From an uncultured Verrucomicrobia subdivision 3 bacterium (GTDB lineage Bacteria; Verrucomicrobiota; Verrucomicrobiia; Limisphaerales; UBA11358): DNA of 64,000 bases. How positions within the stretch are numbered: position 1 is the stretch's first letter; each line of letters begins with the position of its first letter. The position numbers and the translations under genes were made by a program. The notes below the pieces were generated by a model. That model was not told where the DNA came from. It did not search any database and was given only the letters and a program-made list of their open reading frames with translations. Shown piece after piece: positions 37,367 through 45,587 of the stretch. The DNA lies in assembly GCA_903872345.1 (NCBI GenBank), contig CAIQKM010000187.1:1-64000 (forward strand), given 5' to 3'.

Positions 37367-39505
37367 ATGGCGGACGGCCTTGCGGCAAAACCATTTTTGA
37401 ACCGGGAACTGAGCTGGCTGGAATTCAACCAGCGGGTTCTGGACGAGGCGCTTGATCCCGCCAATCCCCTCCTGGAGCGGCTCAAGTTTTTTACGATCGC
37501 CAGTTCGAATCTGGATGAATTCTTCGAAGTGCGGGTGGCCGGGCTGAAGCAGCAGATCGAAAGCGGCAATTCCGCCCGCAGTGTGGACGGCCTCACACCG
37601 GCGGAAATTTTCGCCGCCATCTCGCGGCGCGTGCAGAAGATGGTGGAGGACCAGTATGCGTGCTGGCACAAGGAACTGCAACCGGCCCTGGCCAAACACA
37701 AAATCCGGCTGCTGGAATTCAACGAGTTGGAACCGGCGGACCTGGCTTGGTTGAAGACGTTCTATCTCAATCAGGTGCATCCGGTGCTGACGCCGCTGGC
37801 GATTGACCCGGCGCATCCTTTCCCGCAGTTGCTGAACAAGTCGCTGAACCTGATCGTTTGGATTGAAATGCCGAAGAACGGCATCCCGGCCCAGCATTTG
37901 GCGGTGGTGCAATGTCCGGCGATTCTGCCGCGTCTCATCCAACTGCCTCGCGAGGATGGCCGACGGGATTATGTGTTTTTGGGGCATCTGATCGGGCAGT
38001 TTCTCGCGGATCTTTTTGCCGGCACGCAAGTGCTCGGTTACTGGGCTTTTCGCCTGACCCGCAACAGCGAGCTCTACGTGGATGAAGAAGACACGCCGAA
38101 CCTGCTCAAGGCCGTGGAGGAGGAGTTGCACAAGCGCCGGCGCGGCCAGGCGGTGCGGTTGGAAATCGCCCACGACTGTCCGGAACAAATCCGCGCCACC
38201 CTGCTGCAAACCCTGAACCTCACGGCGCAGGATTTGTATCTCATCAGCGGTCCGATGAACCCCACGCGGCTGATGATGCTTTATCAGGGCAGCCATTCGC
38301 CGGAGTTGCGCGATGCGCCTTTTACCGCTCCGGTGGCCCCGGCGCTGAAGGATCAGCCGGATATTTTTGCCGCGATTGCCAAGGGCGACATCCTGCTCCA
38401 TCACCCGTACCAGAGTTTTTCGAGCGTGGTGCAGTTTCTGGAAACCGCCGCCACGGACCCCGATACGCTCGCCATCAAGATGACGCTCTATCGCACCGGC
38501 GGCGATCCGCGGATTGTCGGCGCCCTGATGAATGCGGTCAGCAACGGCAAACAGGTGACGGCCGTGGTGGAATTGCGGGCGCGGTTTGACGAGGCGAACA
38601 ACATTGAATGGGCGCGCAAGCTGGAGGAAAACGGCGTCCACGTGGTGTACGGTCTGGTGGGCTACAAGATTCACGCCAAGTGCGCGCTGGTGGTGCGGCG
38701 GGAGGGGTATCGCATCCGGCGGTACGTTCACCTGGGCACGGGCAATTACAATCCCACCACCGCCAAGATTTATACGGATCTCAGCCTCTTCACCGGCCGC
38801 GAGGAATTCGGGGAGGATGCGACCAATCTGTTCAACCTGCTGACCGGCATCTGCCAGTTTCAGGGCATGAAGAAACTCATTGTGGCGCCGTTTGAATTGC
38901 ACGGGAAAATCCTGCAACTCATCGGCCGCGAAACCGCCCATGCGCAGCGCGGTCTGCCGGCGCGGATCATCGCCAAATTCAATTCGCTGGTGGAGCCCGG
39001 CATCATTCAGGCGCTGTACGAAGCCTCCCGGGCCGGGGTGCGGATTGAACTCATTGTGCGCGGCATCTGCTGTCTGCGTCCGGGCGTGAAGGGGATGAGC
39101 GAGAACATCACCGTGCGGAGCATTGTGGACCGGTTTCTGGAGCACAGCCGGATTTATTATTTTGAGAACGCCTGCCAGCCGGAGGTGTTCGTGGGCAGCG
39201 CCGACTGGATGCCGCGCAACCTGTTCCGCCGCATCGAAGTGTTGTTTCCCATCGAGGACGGCATCCTTTGTGACCGGGTCATTCGGGAGATCCTCGGCGT
39301 GACAACGGCGGACAACACCAAGGCGCGGCAGCTCGGACCGGACGGAGCATATCGCCGGGTGGAACGTGCCGCCGGCGAAAACCCGCGCCGCAGCCAGCAG
39401 GATTTTATCAATCTGGCCGTGCCGAAACCGGTGAAAGTGGTCGAAGACAAATTTCCCGGCGTGGTGCTCGCCGCGTCGCCGTTTGGCAAAAAGAAGAAGC
39501 GTTGA
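37367..39505 (+). CDS. ppk1: polyphosphate kinase 1
   Basis: A 712-residue enzyme that reversibly transfers the ATP gamma-phosphate to polyphosphate. It has the N-terminal helical domain (FLNRELSWLEFNQRVLDEA), the head domain, and two phospholipase D-like C-terminal domains. The autophosphorylated histidine is His436 in LVGYKIHAKCAL and the second catalytic histidine is His593 in FLEHSRIYYF. The block HHPYQSFSSVVQFL is also typical. Length matches the family. Two near-identical hairpins follow the gene. Confidence 0.97.
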   Translation: MADGLAAKPFLNRELSWLEFNQRVLDEALDPANPLLERLKFFTIASSNLDEFFEVRVAGLKQQIESGNSARSVDGLTPAEIFAAISRRVQKMVEDQYACWHKELQPALAKHKIRLLEFNELEPADLAWLKTFYLNQVHPVLTPLAIDPAHPFPQLLNKSLNLIVWIEMPKNGIPAQHLAVVQCPAILPRLIQLPREDGRRDYVFLGHLIGQFLADLFAGTQVLGYWAFRLTRNSELYVDEEDTPNLLKAVEEELHKRRRGQAVRLEIAHDCPEQIRATLLQTLNLTAQDLYLISGPMNPTRLMMLYQGSHSPELRDAPFTAPVAPALKDQPDIFAAIAKGDILLHHPYQSFSSVVQFLETAATDPDTLAIKMTLYRTGGDPRIVGALMNAVSNGKQVTAVVELRARFDEANNIEWARKLEENGVHVVYGLVGYKIHAKCALVVRREGYRIRRYVHLGTGNYNPTTAKIYTDLSLFTGREEFGEDATNLFNLLTGICQFQGMKKLIVAPFELHGKILQLIGRETAHAQRGLPARIIAKFNSLVEPGIIQALYEASRAGVRIELIVRGICCLRPGVKGMSENITVRSIVDRFLEHSRIYYFENACQPEVFVGSADWMPRNLFRRIEVLFPIEDGILCDRVIREILGVTTADNTKARQLGPDGAYRRVERAAGENPRRSQQDFINLAVPKPVKVVEDKFPGVVLAASPFGKKKKR

Positions 39506-39565
39506 ACCGGTGGTGGCGGTTTGCATTAAAGGCGAGTTTTGACAAGGATGCGGTGAATCGGGGTG

Positions 39566-39624
39566 TTATTCGCCGCATAATGTGCGGCGAATAAATGTTG
39601 TAATCGCCGCAAATGATGCGGCGA
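39566..39624. repeat. two tandem GCCGCA hairpins after ppk1
   Basis: The first is a perfect 12-bp stem (TTATTCGCCGCA and TGCGGCGAATAA, loop TAATG, 39566-39594). The second is an 8-bp stem of the same sequence (39604-39624). The two units are direct repeats of about 35 bp, each followed by ATGTTG or a close variant. There is no long T-tract, so a terminator role is uncertain; they could act as an mRNA 3' stabiliser or a protein-binding site. Confidence 0.7.
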
Positions 39625-39718
39625 ATGTTGCCGGTGGCCAGGGTGGCAAGATCATAATGCCTGGCGTCTCGCGTTTCCACGCTTTCCAAGGTCATGCCGG
39701 GCCGGTTAAAATTCCCGC

Positions 39719-40537
39719 GTGGCCATTTTGTGCATTGAACCCGTCCAATCCCTCGACTCGCCGGAACTGGAAATCTACCGGACCCTCCGCCGGTTGGATG
39801 AACACGAACGCAAGGGCGTGCTGGTGGCGGCCAATAACAAGGTGATCAAACGGCTGTTGGTCAGCGATTTTACCGTCCTCTCCGCCTTGGTTACGCCTGC
39901 GTGGTTTGAAAAGCTGGAAGCGCAACTGCGGGCGCGGCCGGAGGAGGAGATCAAAGTTTTCATCGCCGAGGATCCGTTGCTGGAAACCATCACGGGTTAT
40001 AAAATGCATCAGGGCGCGCTGGCGGTGGCGAAAATTCCGGCGCGGGCGGATTTTGAAACGCTGCTGCAAAACGCCCCGCGTCCGTTGCTGCTCGCCGCTG
40101 CGGAGGGCATTGCCAGCGCCGAGAATCTGGGAGCGGTGGTGCGGAATTGCGCGGCTTTCGGGGTGCATTTTTTGATCGTGGGCGAATCCTGCGGCAGTCC
40201 GTTTCAGCGGCGGGCGGTGGCGGGTTCCATGGGCACCATCTTTGCGCAACCGCTGGTGCAGGTGCCGAATTTGGTGGCGACGCTGACTGCTTTGCGCGCC
40301 CAGGGCGTGCGGTGTCTGGCGGCGCATCCGCGTCCGGATGCGCAAAAGCTGCCGGCCACGGATTTGCGGGGCGACTGCTGTCTGGTGTTTGGCGCGGAAG
40401 GTCCGGGACTGACGGAGCAAGCCTTGGCGGCGTGTGATGGCATGGTCGAGATTCCGATGCCTTCGCATATGAATTCATTGAATGTGGCCGTGGCCACCGG
40501 GGTGTTTCTTTATGAAGCCGTTCGTCAGCGGGGATAG
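39719..40537 (+). CDS. SpoU/TrmH-family RNA 2'-O-methyltransferase
   Basis: A 272-residue SPOUT methyltransferase that methylates a ribose 2'-OH in rRNA or tRNA. The three SpoU motifs are NLGAVVRNCAAFGV, CLVFGAEGPGL and IPMPSHMNSLNVAVATGV, forming the trefoil-knot SAM site. The N-terminal 100 residues resemble the substrate-binding domain of the family. The start is a GTG at 39719. The exact RNA position modified cannot be told from sequence. Confidence 0.93.
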   Translation: MAILCIEPVQSLDSPELEIYRTLRRLDEHERKGVLVAANNKVIKRLLVSDFTVLSALVTPAWFEKLEAQLRARPEEEIKVFIAEDPLLETITGYKMHQGALAVAKIPARADFETLLQNAPRPLLLAAAEGIASAENLGAVVRNCAAFGVHFLIVGESCGSPFQRRAVAGSMGTIFAQPLVQVPNLVATLTALRAQGVRCLAAHPRPDAQKLPATDLRGDCCLVFGAEGPGLTEQALAACDGMVEIPMPSHMNSLNVAVATGVFLYEAVRQRG

Positions 40538-40644
40538 CTGCGTGGCATCCTTCCGGTCATGGGAATTATGTCCGGATGATGATAATGATGGCCGGATTAA
40601 GCGCTTGTCTGGCAGGGGTAAAAGTTGCACTTTCAAACGCAGCA

Positions 40645-41298
40645 ATGAATTCTTGCCGAGCCAATTATCTGCTGCGGATATTTCCCGGTTTTCTGCTGCT
40701 CACCCTGCTGCTTTCCGGTTGCCACACTCCACCGGCGGCAACCGCCAGCCGGTCATCGGCTCCGGGCATAGATGTTTATTTGATTCCGCTGGATGATTTC
40801 AGTTTTGAGTACACGGATTTCCTGGCGAGGTCGCTGAGCAAGGAAACGGGGCTGCGAATCAAGCCATGTCTCCAAATGGGTGCCACCGGGCTGGTTCCCT
40901 TTCCGGGAACCAGTCAATATTCGGCGGCGGCGATTATGAATATGGCCGCGCCGGTTACCGCCAATCTACCTTATCGGCGCGCCGATACGGCTTACATTGT
41001 ATTGACGAGCCGGGACATTAACATGGACAGTCGGGCCCTCCATTTTGTTTTCACCATCCACAACAGCGGGATGAGAATCGCCGTGGTTTCTGCCGCCCGA
41101 TTGTTCCTCAGCCAGGCGGGTGGCGTGGCGGATCGGGAAACTGTAAACCGCCGAATTATCAAAATGGTGAAGCGCAGCATTGGTGATGTCTATTATGGGT
41201 ATCAGCGGTCAACGGATATTCATGATTTGATGTACTCGCCGATTATGAGTCTGGAAGACGTGGATAAGATGGGAAACGTTTTTTTGAACCGCAAATAG
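40645..41298 (+). CDS. archaemetzincin-like lipoprotein without the zinc motif
   Basis: A 217-residue lipoprotein. From the ATG at 40645 it has a signal peptide with lipobox LLSGC (Cys26). The body follows archaemetzincin order: DVYLIPLDDFSFEYTDFLAR, then SQYSAAAIM, TAYIVLTSRDIN, LHFVFTIHNSGMRIAVVSAA, and the C-terminal DLMYSPIMSLEDVDKMG. Where archaemetzincins have HELGHxxGxxHC this protein reads RSIGDVYYGYQR (residues 177-188): the three zinc histidines and the catalytic Glu are all replaced, and the Cys of the CVM block is also lost. It is therefore not a metzincin peptidase as it stands. A binding or structural role at the membrane is likely. The family assignment is by eye. Confidence 0.7.
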   Translation: MNSCRANYLLRIFPGFLLLTLLLSGCHTPPAATASRSSAPGIDVYLIPLDDFSFEYTDFLARSLSKETGLRIKPCLQMGATGLVPFPGTSQYSAAAIMNMAAPVTANLPYRRADTAYIVLTSRDINMDSRALHFVFTIHNSGMRIAVVSAARLFLSQAGGVADRETVNRRIIKMVKRSIGDVYYGYQRSTDIHDLMYSPIMSLEDVDKMGNVFLNRK

Positions 41299-41718
41299 GA
41301 GGGCTTGATCATTACTTTCCAGTTTGAGAAGTGCGTTCCGGCTTTTGGCTCGGGGCGTATAATGTGGATGAATTTCTCCATGTCCCGACAGAGCAAGTTC
41401 TGGTCCGGGGGTTGATGGTCCCCCGACCAGAACTGGAAGAATGAAGCCTTGATGCAGGTTACTGGCTAGGCCAGTTAAGCTCTATACTCATGAATAAAGC
41501 ATACGACATGCCAAGATGCCGGGCAGCTTAACCCTTGATAATTCAGATTATTGACAACTGTTAGCGGATAATTGGTGGTTATTTTTGTCCTGCCATGGCA
41601 AAAAAAATCACAAAGCCATGGCGCCAGACCGGTGGTGGCGATTGGCTGTCGGTCTTTGAAACCTGCGGCTGGCCTTATGCCGGTCATTATCTTAGTCTGG
41701 CCGAAATCCTATACCTAT
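41299..41718. other. gene-free stretch with a long imperfect hairpin
   Basis: No gene is supported here. The main feature is an inverted repeat, 41397-41411 against 41420-41433 (GTTCTGGTC-C-GGGGG and CCCCCGACCAGAAC), with one bulged base and a short loop. It lacks a T-tract. A TATAAT hexamer occurs at 41359-41364 without a convincing -35 box. Confidence 0.5.
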
Positions 41719-42108
41719 ATGGCCGAATCCAAACGCATCCCGATTGACGGTGGACCTGGTCTGGCGCAAAACCCGTTTGCCGCGCTTTCCAGCGACGGCC
41801 TGCCGCCCGGGCCGGAACATCCGCTGGTGGAAGCTGCGCCGACCGCCAAGCCGGTCAAAAAATCACGGGGCCGGGTGGATATTCTCCGCGTGAAGGCGGG
41901 GCGCGGGGGCAAGACCGTGACGGTGGTCAAAAACTTTGTGGGCATTGGCCTGCCGGAAAAGGAACAACTGGCCAAAGCCATGCAGCGGGCCTGCGGTACT
42001 GGCGGCACGGTCAAGAACGGCCAGATTGAAATCCAGGGGGACAAGCGTGAGGAAGCCGCGCGGATTCTGCGGGAGGCGAATTTCCAGCCGGTGTTCGCCG
42101 GCGGGTAG
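41719..42108 (+). CDS. SUI1/eIF1-like protein (YciH family)
   Basis: A 129-residue protein with a disordered N-terminal half and a C-terminal SUI1 domain (ILRVKAGRGGKTVTVVKNF, LAKAMQRACGTGGTV, IEIQGDKREEAARILREA). SUI1 proteins such as bacterial YciH act in start-codon selection or as ribosome inhibitors under stress. The ATG at 41719 was chosen because the longer frame upstream has no family similarity. A BIME-like element begins nine bases after the stop. Confidence 0.92.
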   Translation: MAESKRIPIDGGPGLAQNPFAALSSDGLPPGPEHPLVEAAPTAKPVKKSRGRVDILRVKAGRGGKTVTVVKNFVGIGLPEKEQLAKAMQRACGTGGTVKNGQIEIQGDKREEAARILREANFQPVFAGG

Positions 42109-42116
42109 TTCCTTGG

Positions 42117-42264
42117 CGGAGCGCGGCTGTCCCAGCCGCAGCATGCCGCCAGACCCTGACAGATTGAGCATTTCACGCTCCTCGTCATTTCGCCAACACG
42201 TTGCACGCAAACTCCGCAGACTCTCGGCCTGGCCACGCGCTACGGCTGAGGCAGCCGCGCTCCG
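42117..42264. repeat. BIME-like pair of inverted REP hairpins, 148 bp, copy 2
   Basis: The left end (42117-42140) is identical to the left end of the element at 37087. The right end (42241-42264) is its inverse with three changes. The total length of 148 bp equals that of the first copy, but the interior is largely different. Confidence 0.85.
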
Positions 42265-42369
42265 CCCGAGAAAAATTTGTCCTTCAGCCTACCTCGACCT
42301 TGGCAGGCCGTCCCTTTTGGGCATGACTTTTCGCCCCCCGGCGGCTATCGTTGCGTCGCCTTTTTCGCC

Positions 42370-43074
42370 ATGCATAATCCCATTATTGCCGCCCTCGATG
42401 TGCCCAACGCCGCCGCCGCCGTTCAACTGGCGGAACTGATCGCTCCCGCCGTGGGCGCGTTCAAGATTGGCGGTGAACTTTTTACCGCCGCCGGACCGGA
42501 CATCGTCAAGCGCATCCGTGCCACCGGGGCGAACGTGTTTCTGGACCTCAAGTTTCATGACATTCCCAACACCGTCACCAAATCCGTGGCTTCGGCCATC
42601 CGGCTGAATGTGCAGATGCTCACCATTCACACCAGCGGCGGCGGCGAGATGATGCGCGCGGCGGAAAAATCCGCACAGGATACCGCGCAGCAACTCGGCG
42701 TGCCGGTGCCGCTCGTGCTGGGCGTGACGGTGCTGACGAGTTCCAATGGCGCCACGCTCGCGGAAATCGGCTGCGAACCGGATGTGGAGAAACAAGTGTC
42801 CCGGCTGGCCCTGCTCGCGGCGCAGTCCGGCCTGCGCGGACTGGTCTGTTCCCCGCTGGAAATCATCGCGCTGCGCAAAATTATTCCCGCCCATGTGCAA
42901 CTCGTCACGCCCGGCATCCGCACCGGCGCGGAAAAGGCGGATGACCAGAAACGTACGCTAACCCCGCGCGAGGCCATCGCCGCCGGCGCGAACTGGCTGG
43001 TGATCGGCCGTCCGATCTACGCGGCGGAAAATCCGCGCGCTGCGGCGGAAAAGATTTTGGAGACGTTGCGGTAA
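42370..43074 (+). CDS. pyrF: orotidine 5'-phosphate decarboxylase
   Basis: A 234-residue OMP decarboxylase, the last step of UMP synthesis. The N-terminal IIAALDVPNAA, the catalytic block LDLKFHDIPNTV (Asp-x-Lys-xx-Asp) and the phosphate-binding block LVTPGIR plus WLVIGRPIYAAENP are all present. The ATG at 42370 starts the conserved first strand; the longer upstream frame overlaps a repeat. No other pyrimidine gene is adjacent. Confidence 0.97.
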   Translation: MHNPIIAALDVPNAAAAVQLAELIAPAVGAFKIGGELFTAAGPDIVKRIRATGANVFLDLKFHDIPNTVTKSVASAIRLNVQMLTIHTSGGGEMMRAAEKSAQDTAQQLGVPVPLVLGVTVLTSSNGATLAEIGCEPDVEKQVSRLALLAAQSGLRGLVCSPLEIIALRKIIPAHVQLVTPGIRTGAEKADDQKRTLTPREAIAAGANWLVIGRPIYAAENPRAAAEKILETLR

Positions 43075-43123
43075 ACTTTTTCGCTGGTGATTTTCCCCGG
43101 CGGGTCTGAGGATAGGCCGGGTT

Positions 43124-44356
43124 ATGAGTTTGGGTGCCAGTGGAACGGTGAAGCCCGGTGCGGAAAAATCCTTCGCGCTGGCGCTGATGGCTGCCGTGAT
43201 TGCGGGGGCCTGCACGTTTCTGAACGTGTATTGCACCCAGCCGTTGCTGCCGCTGTTTCAGCAAATTTTTCACGCCACGGAGGTGTCGGTGAGTCTTACG
43301 GTCGGGGCGGTCACGCTGGCGGTGGCGCTCATGGCACCCATCACCGGGTTGCTGGCGGAGACGGTGGGGCGCAAGAAAGTCATCGTTCCCGCCCTGTTTG
43401 CCATGGCGGCAACCACGCTGCTCACGGCCACGGCAACCACCCTGCATGAGCTCATTCTCTGGCGGTTTGTGCAGGGACTCTTCGTGCCCGGAGTGATTGC
43501 GGTGATCATTGCGTACATTAATGAGGAATTTCCCGGGCGTGCGGGCACGGTGATGTCCGCCTACGTGGCGGGTACGGTGTTTGGCGGGTTCATCGGCCGG
43601 TTTCTGGCCGGGCTGATGGCGGCACACGGCAACTGGCGCATGGCGTTTGTAGTACTGGGCGTTTTGGATTTGCTGGGAGCGCTGGCGGTGCGGCAATGGC
43701 TGCCGCTGGCGGTGCATTTTGTGCCGGCGCACCATGTGTTGAAATCTGTGGGCGACATGGGACGGCATTTGCGGAATCCCCGGCTGCTGGCGGTGTGCGG
43801 CATGGGGTTCACGGTGCTGTTTTCGCTGGTGGGGGTTTTCACCTATACGAACTTTTATCTGGCCCGCGCGCCGTTTTACCTCAGTCCGGCGGCGCTGGGC
43901 GGCATTTTCTTTGTCTATCTGCTGGGCTGTGTGGTCACGCCGCTGGCCGGGCGGTTTCTGGATCAGCACAACTTTCGCCGCACGGTGTTGTGCTCGGTGG
44001 GACTGAACTTTGCCGGGCTGTTGCTCACGCTGGTGCCATCGCTGCCGACGGTCATTGCGGGACTGGCGGTGTTTTCCACGGGCGTGTTTATTTCCCAATC
44101 GGCCGCCACGGTGCTGACCGGGCGCGTGGCCAAGACCGCCCGTTCTGCGGCGGCCGGGTTGTACGTGACGTTTTATTACACCGGCGGCAGTTTGGGGACG
44201 GTGGTGACGGGATGGTTCTGGCTGGCGGGTGGCTGGCCGGCATGCGTCGGGCTGTTTGCGGGCGTCTGTCTGGTGACGCTCGCACTCGGGCTGGTATGCG
44301 GTCATCCGTTGCCGGATGAAAAGCCGGCCAGTCCGGTGGTGGATATAGCCGGGTGA
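43124..44356 (+). CDS. MFS transporter (YnfM-like)
   Basis: A 410-residue inner-membrane carrier with about 12 hydrophobic segments. The MFS loop 2-3 motif appears as GLLAETVGRKKVIVP and the antiporter-like motif as LFVPGVIAVIIAYINEEF. The opening FLNVYCTQPLLPLFQQIF resembles the YnfM/arabinose-efflux-like group. Substrate unknown; drug or sugar efflux are the usual suggestions. It begins 49 bp after pyrF on the same strand. Confidence 0.88.
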   Translation: MSLGASGTVKPGAEKSFALALMAAVIAGACTFLNVYCTQPLLPLFQQIFHATEVSVSLTVGAVTLAVALMAPITGLLAETVGRKKVIVPALFAMAATTLLTATATTLHELILWRFVQGLFVPGVIAVIIAYINEEFPGRAGTVMSAYVAGTVFGGFIGRFLAGLMAAHGNWRMAFVVLGVLDLLGALAVRQWLPLAVHFVPAHHVLKSVGDMGRHLRNPRLLAVCGMGFTVLFSLVGVFTYTNFYLARAPFYLSPAALGGIFFVYLLGCVVTPLAGRFLDQHNFRRTVLCSVGLNFAGLLLTLVPSLPTVIAGLAVFSTGVFISQSAATVLTGRVAKTARSAAAGLYVTFYYTGGSLGTVVTGWFWLAGGWPACVGLFAGVCLVTLALGLVCGHPLPDEKPASPVVDIAG

Positions 44357-44397
44357 AATTGCCAGCCATACAGCCATGTGGTGGCGGTACGCCAGTA

Positions 44398-44847
44398 CTA
44401 CTTCGCAGGGGCCAGATCGCGCGGGGCAAACTTGACCACATAATACGTCGCCGCATTGGTGCCGATGTTGCGCAGGCCGTGCAGTTCGCCGGACGCTTCA
44501 AATATAATGCCGCCGGGGCCGACGATGTTCGTTTTGCCTTCCTGCATGGCTTCGACCGTGCCGTCCCGGATGATCATGAGTTCTTCGGCCGGATGACGGT
44601 GCGGCGGGTGCGGCGACTGGCCGGGGTTCAAGGTGGTAATGTGGCATTCGAGGTCGGCGAGCGCCGGGGTGGGGGCATCAAAGACCGGCCGCGATTCGCC
44701 AGCTTTGGTGGGTTTGGCCTTCAGGTCTTCCCAATGGAAGACGCTGGAATGCATGATGGGTTTGCCGTTGGATTCCGCCACCGCCACGCCGGCCACGGCG
44801 GCAATGATGGAAACCCCGGCCACAAGCAAATCTCGACGGGTAATCAT
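44398..44847 (-). CDS. exported cupin-domain protein
   Basis: A 149-residue single-domain cupin. The N-terminus (MITRRDLLVAGVSIIAAVAG) is a Tat-like or Sec signal with RR. Cupin motif 1 reads HPPHRHPAEELMIIRDGTVE, which supplies the metal-binding His residues and Glu, and motif 2 includes ASGELHGLRNIG. Substrate unknown. It is convergent with the MFS gene. A GTG at 44853 is an alternative start. Confidence 0.88.
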   Translation of the reverse strand: MITRRDLLVAGVSIIAAVAGVAVAESNGKPIMHSSVFHWEDLKAKPTKAGESRPVFDAPTPALADLECHITTLNPGQSPHPPHRHPAEELMIIRDGTVEAMQEGKTNIVGPGGIIFEASGELHGLRNIGTNAATYYVVKFAPRDLAPAK

Positions 44848-44923
44848 CCGCACATTTCGACCGGAATGGCCCGGGAAGTCAATGCGGCAAATGCGCGAGG
44901 CAAACCGTGTCCGTATGCCACCG

Positions 44924-45334
44924 TCACGCCGGCTTGCCGCAATTGATCATCCACGGCGTGCCAAAACGGTCCACGACCATGCCGAAGCGGATGGCCCAGA
45001 AGGTTTCTTGCAAGGGCATTTCCACGGTGCCATTTTCCGCGAGGGCCGCAAATAGGCGTTCCGCTTCCGCTGCGTCAGAGAGCCCGATGGTCACGTGGAA
45101 CCCCTGCGGTTTTTGATGCCGGCCGGGGGGCGCGTCCGCACCCATCAGGGTCTGGTCTTGTAATGTCAGGCTCGCATGCGCGATCTTCTGCTGCCAAACG
45201 GCGGATGGCTGGAATTCGGCGGGCATGCTTTCATACGTCATGAGGCATTCGATTTTGCCGCCCAGGCATTGCTCGTAAAACTTGAACGCCGCTTCGCACT
45301 GGCCGTTGAAACTGAGATAGGGGCTGATTTGCAT
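44924..45334 (-). CDS. PhnB-like VOC-superfamily protein
   Basis: A 136-residue glyoxalase-fold protein of the PhnB/3-demethylubiquinone-9 type. It opens ISPYLSFNGQCEAAFKFYEQ and closes IRFGMVVDRFGTPWMINC, both characteristic. The ATG at 45334 fits the family start; the frame upstream is open but unrelated. Proteins of this group are often of unknown substrate. Bases 45335-45587 upstream hold no gene. Confidence 0.92.
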   Translation of the reverse strand: MQISPYLSFNGQCEAAFKFYEQCLGGKIECLMTYESMPAEFQPSAVWQQKIAHASLTLQDQTLMGADAPPGRHQKPQGFHVTIGLSDAAEAERLFAALAENGTVEMPLQETFWAIRFGMVVDRFGTPWMINCGKPA

Positions 45335-45587
45335 AATGGTTTTGTCAAATGGCTTATGGTTCCGAACAGTTGCCCGAATGCGCCGCCATGTTTGCAGGCG
45401 GGGCCCGGATGTCAATGGCGAAGCCGGGGGCGGGACAAAATTCTTCCAGCCTGACCCAAGCTTAAAATGGTTCTACGGGATTTACAGAAGGAAACAAAGG
45501 AAACAAAGAATCTTCGTTGCCTTCGTTAGCTTCTGTTCAAAAAGCCGCAACCGTGTTGCGGTTGAAGCCGGTTTGGCCCGCGCCACC

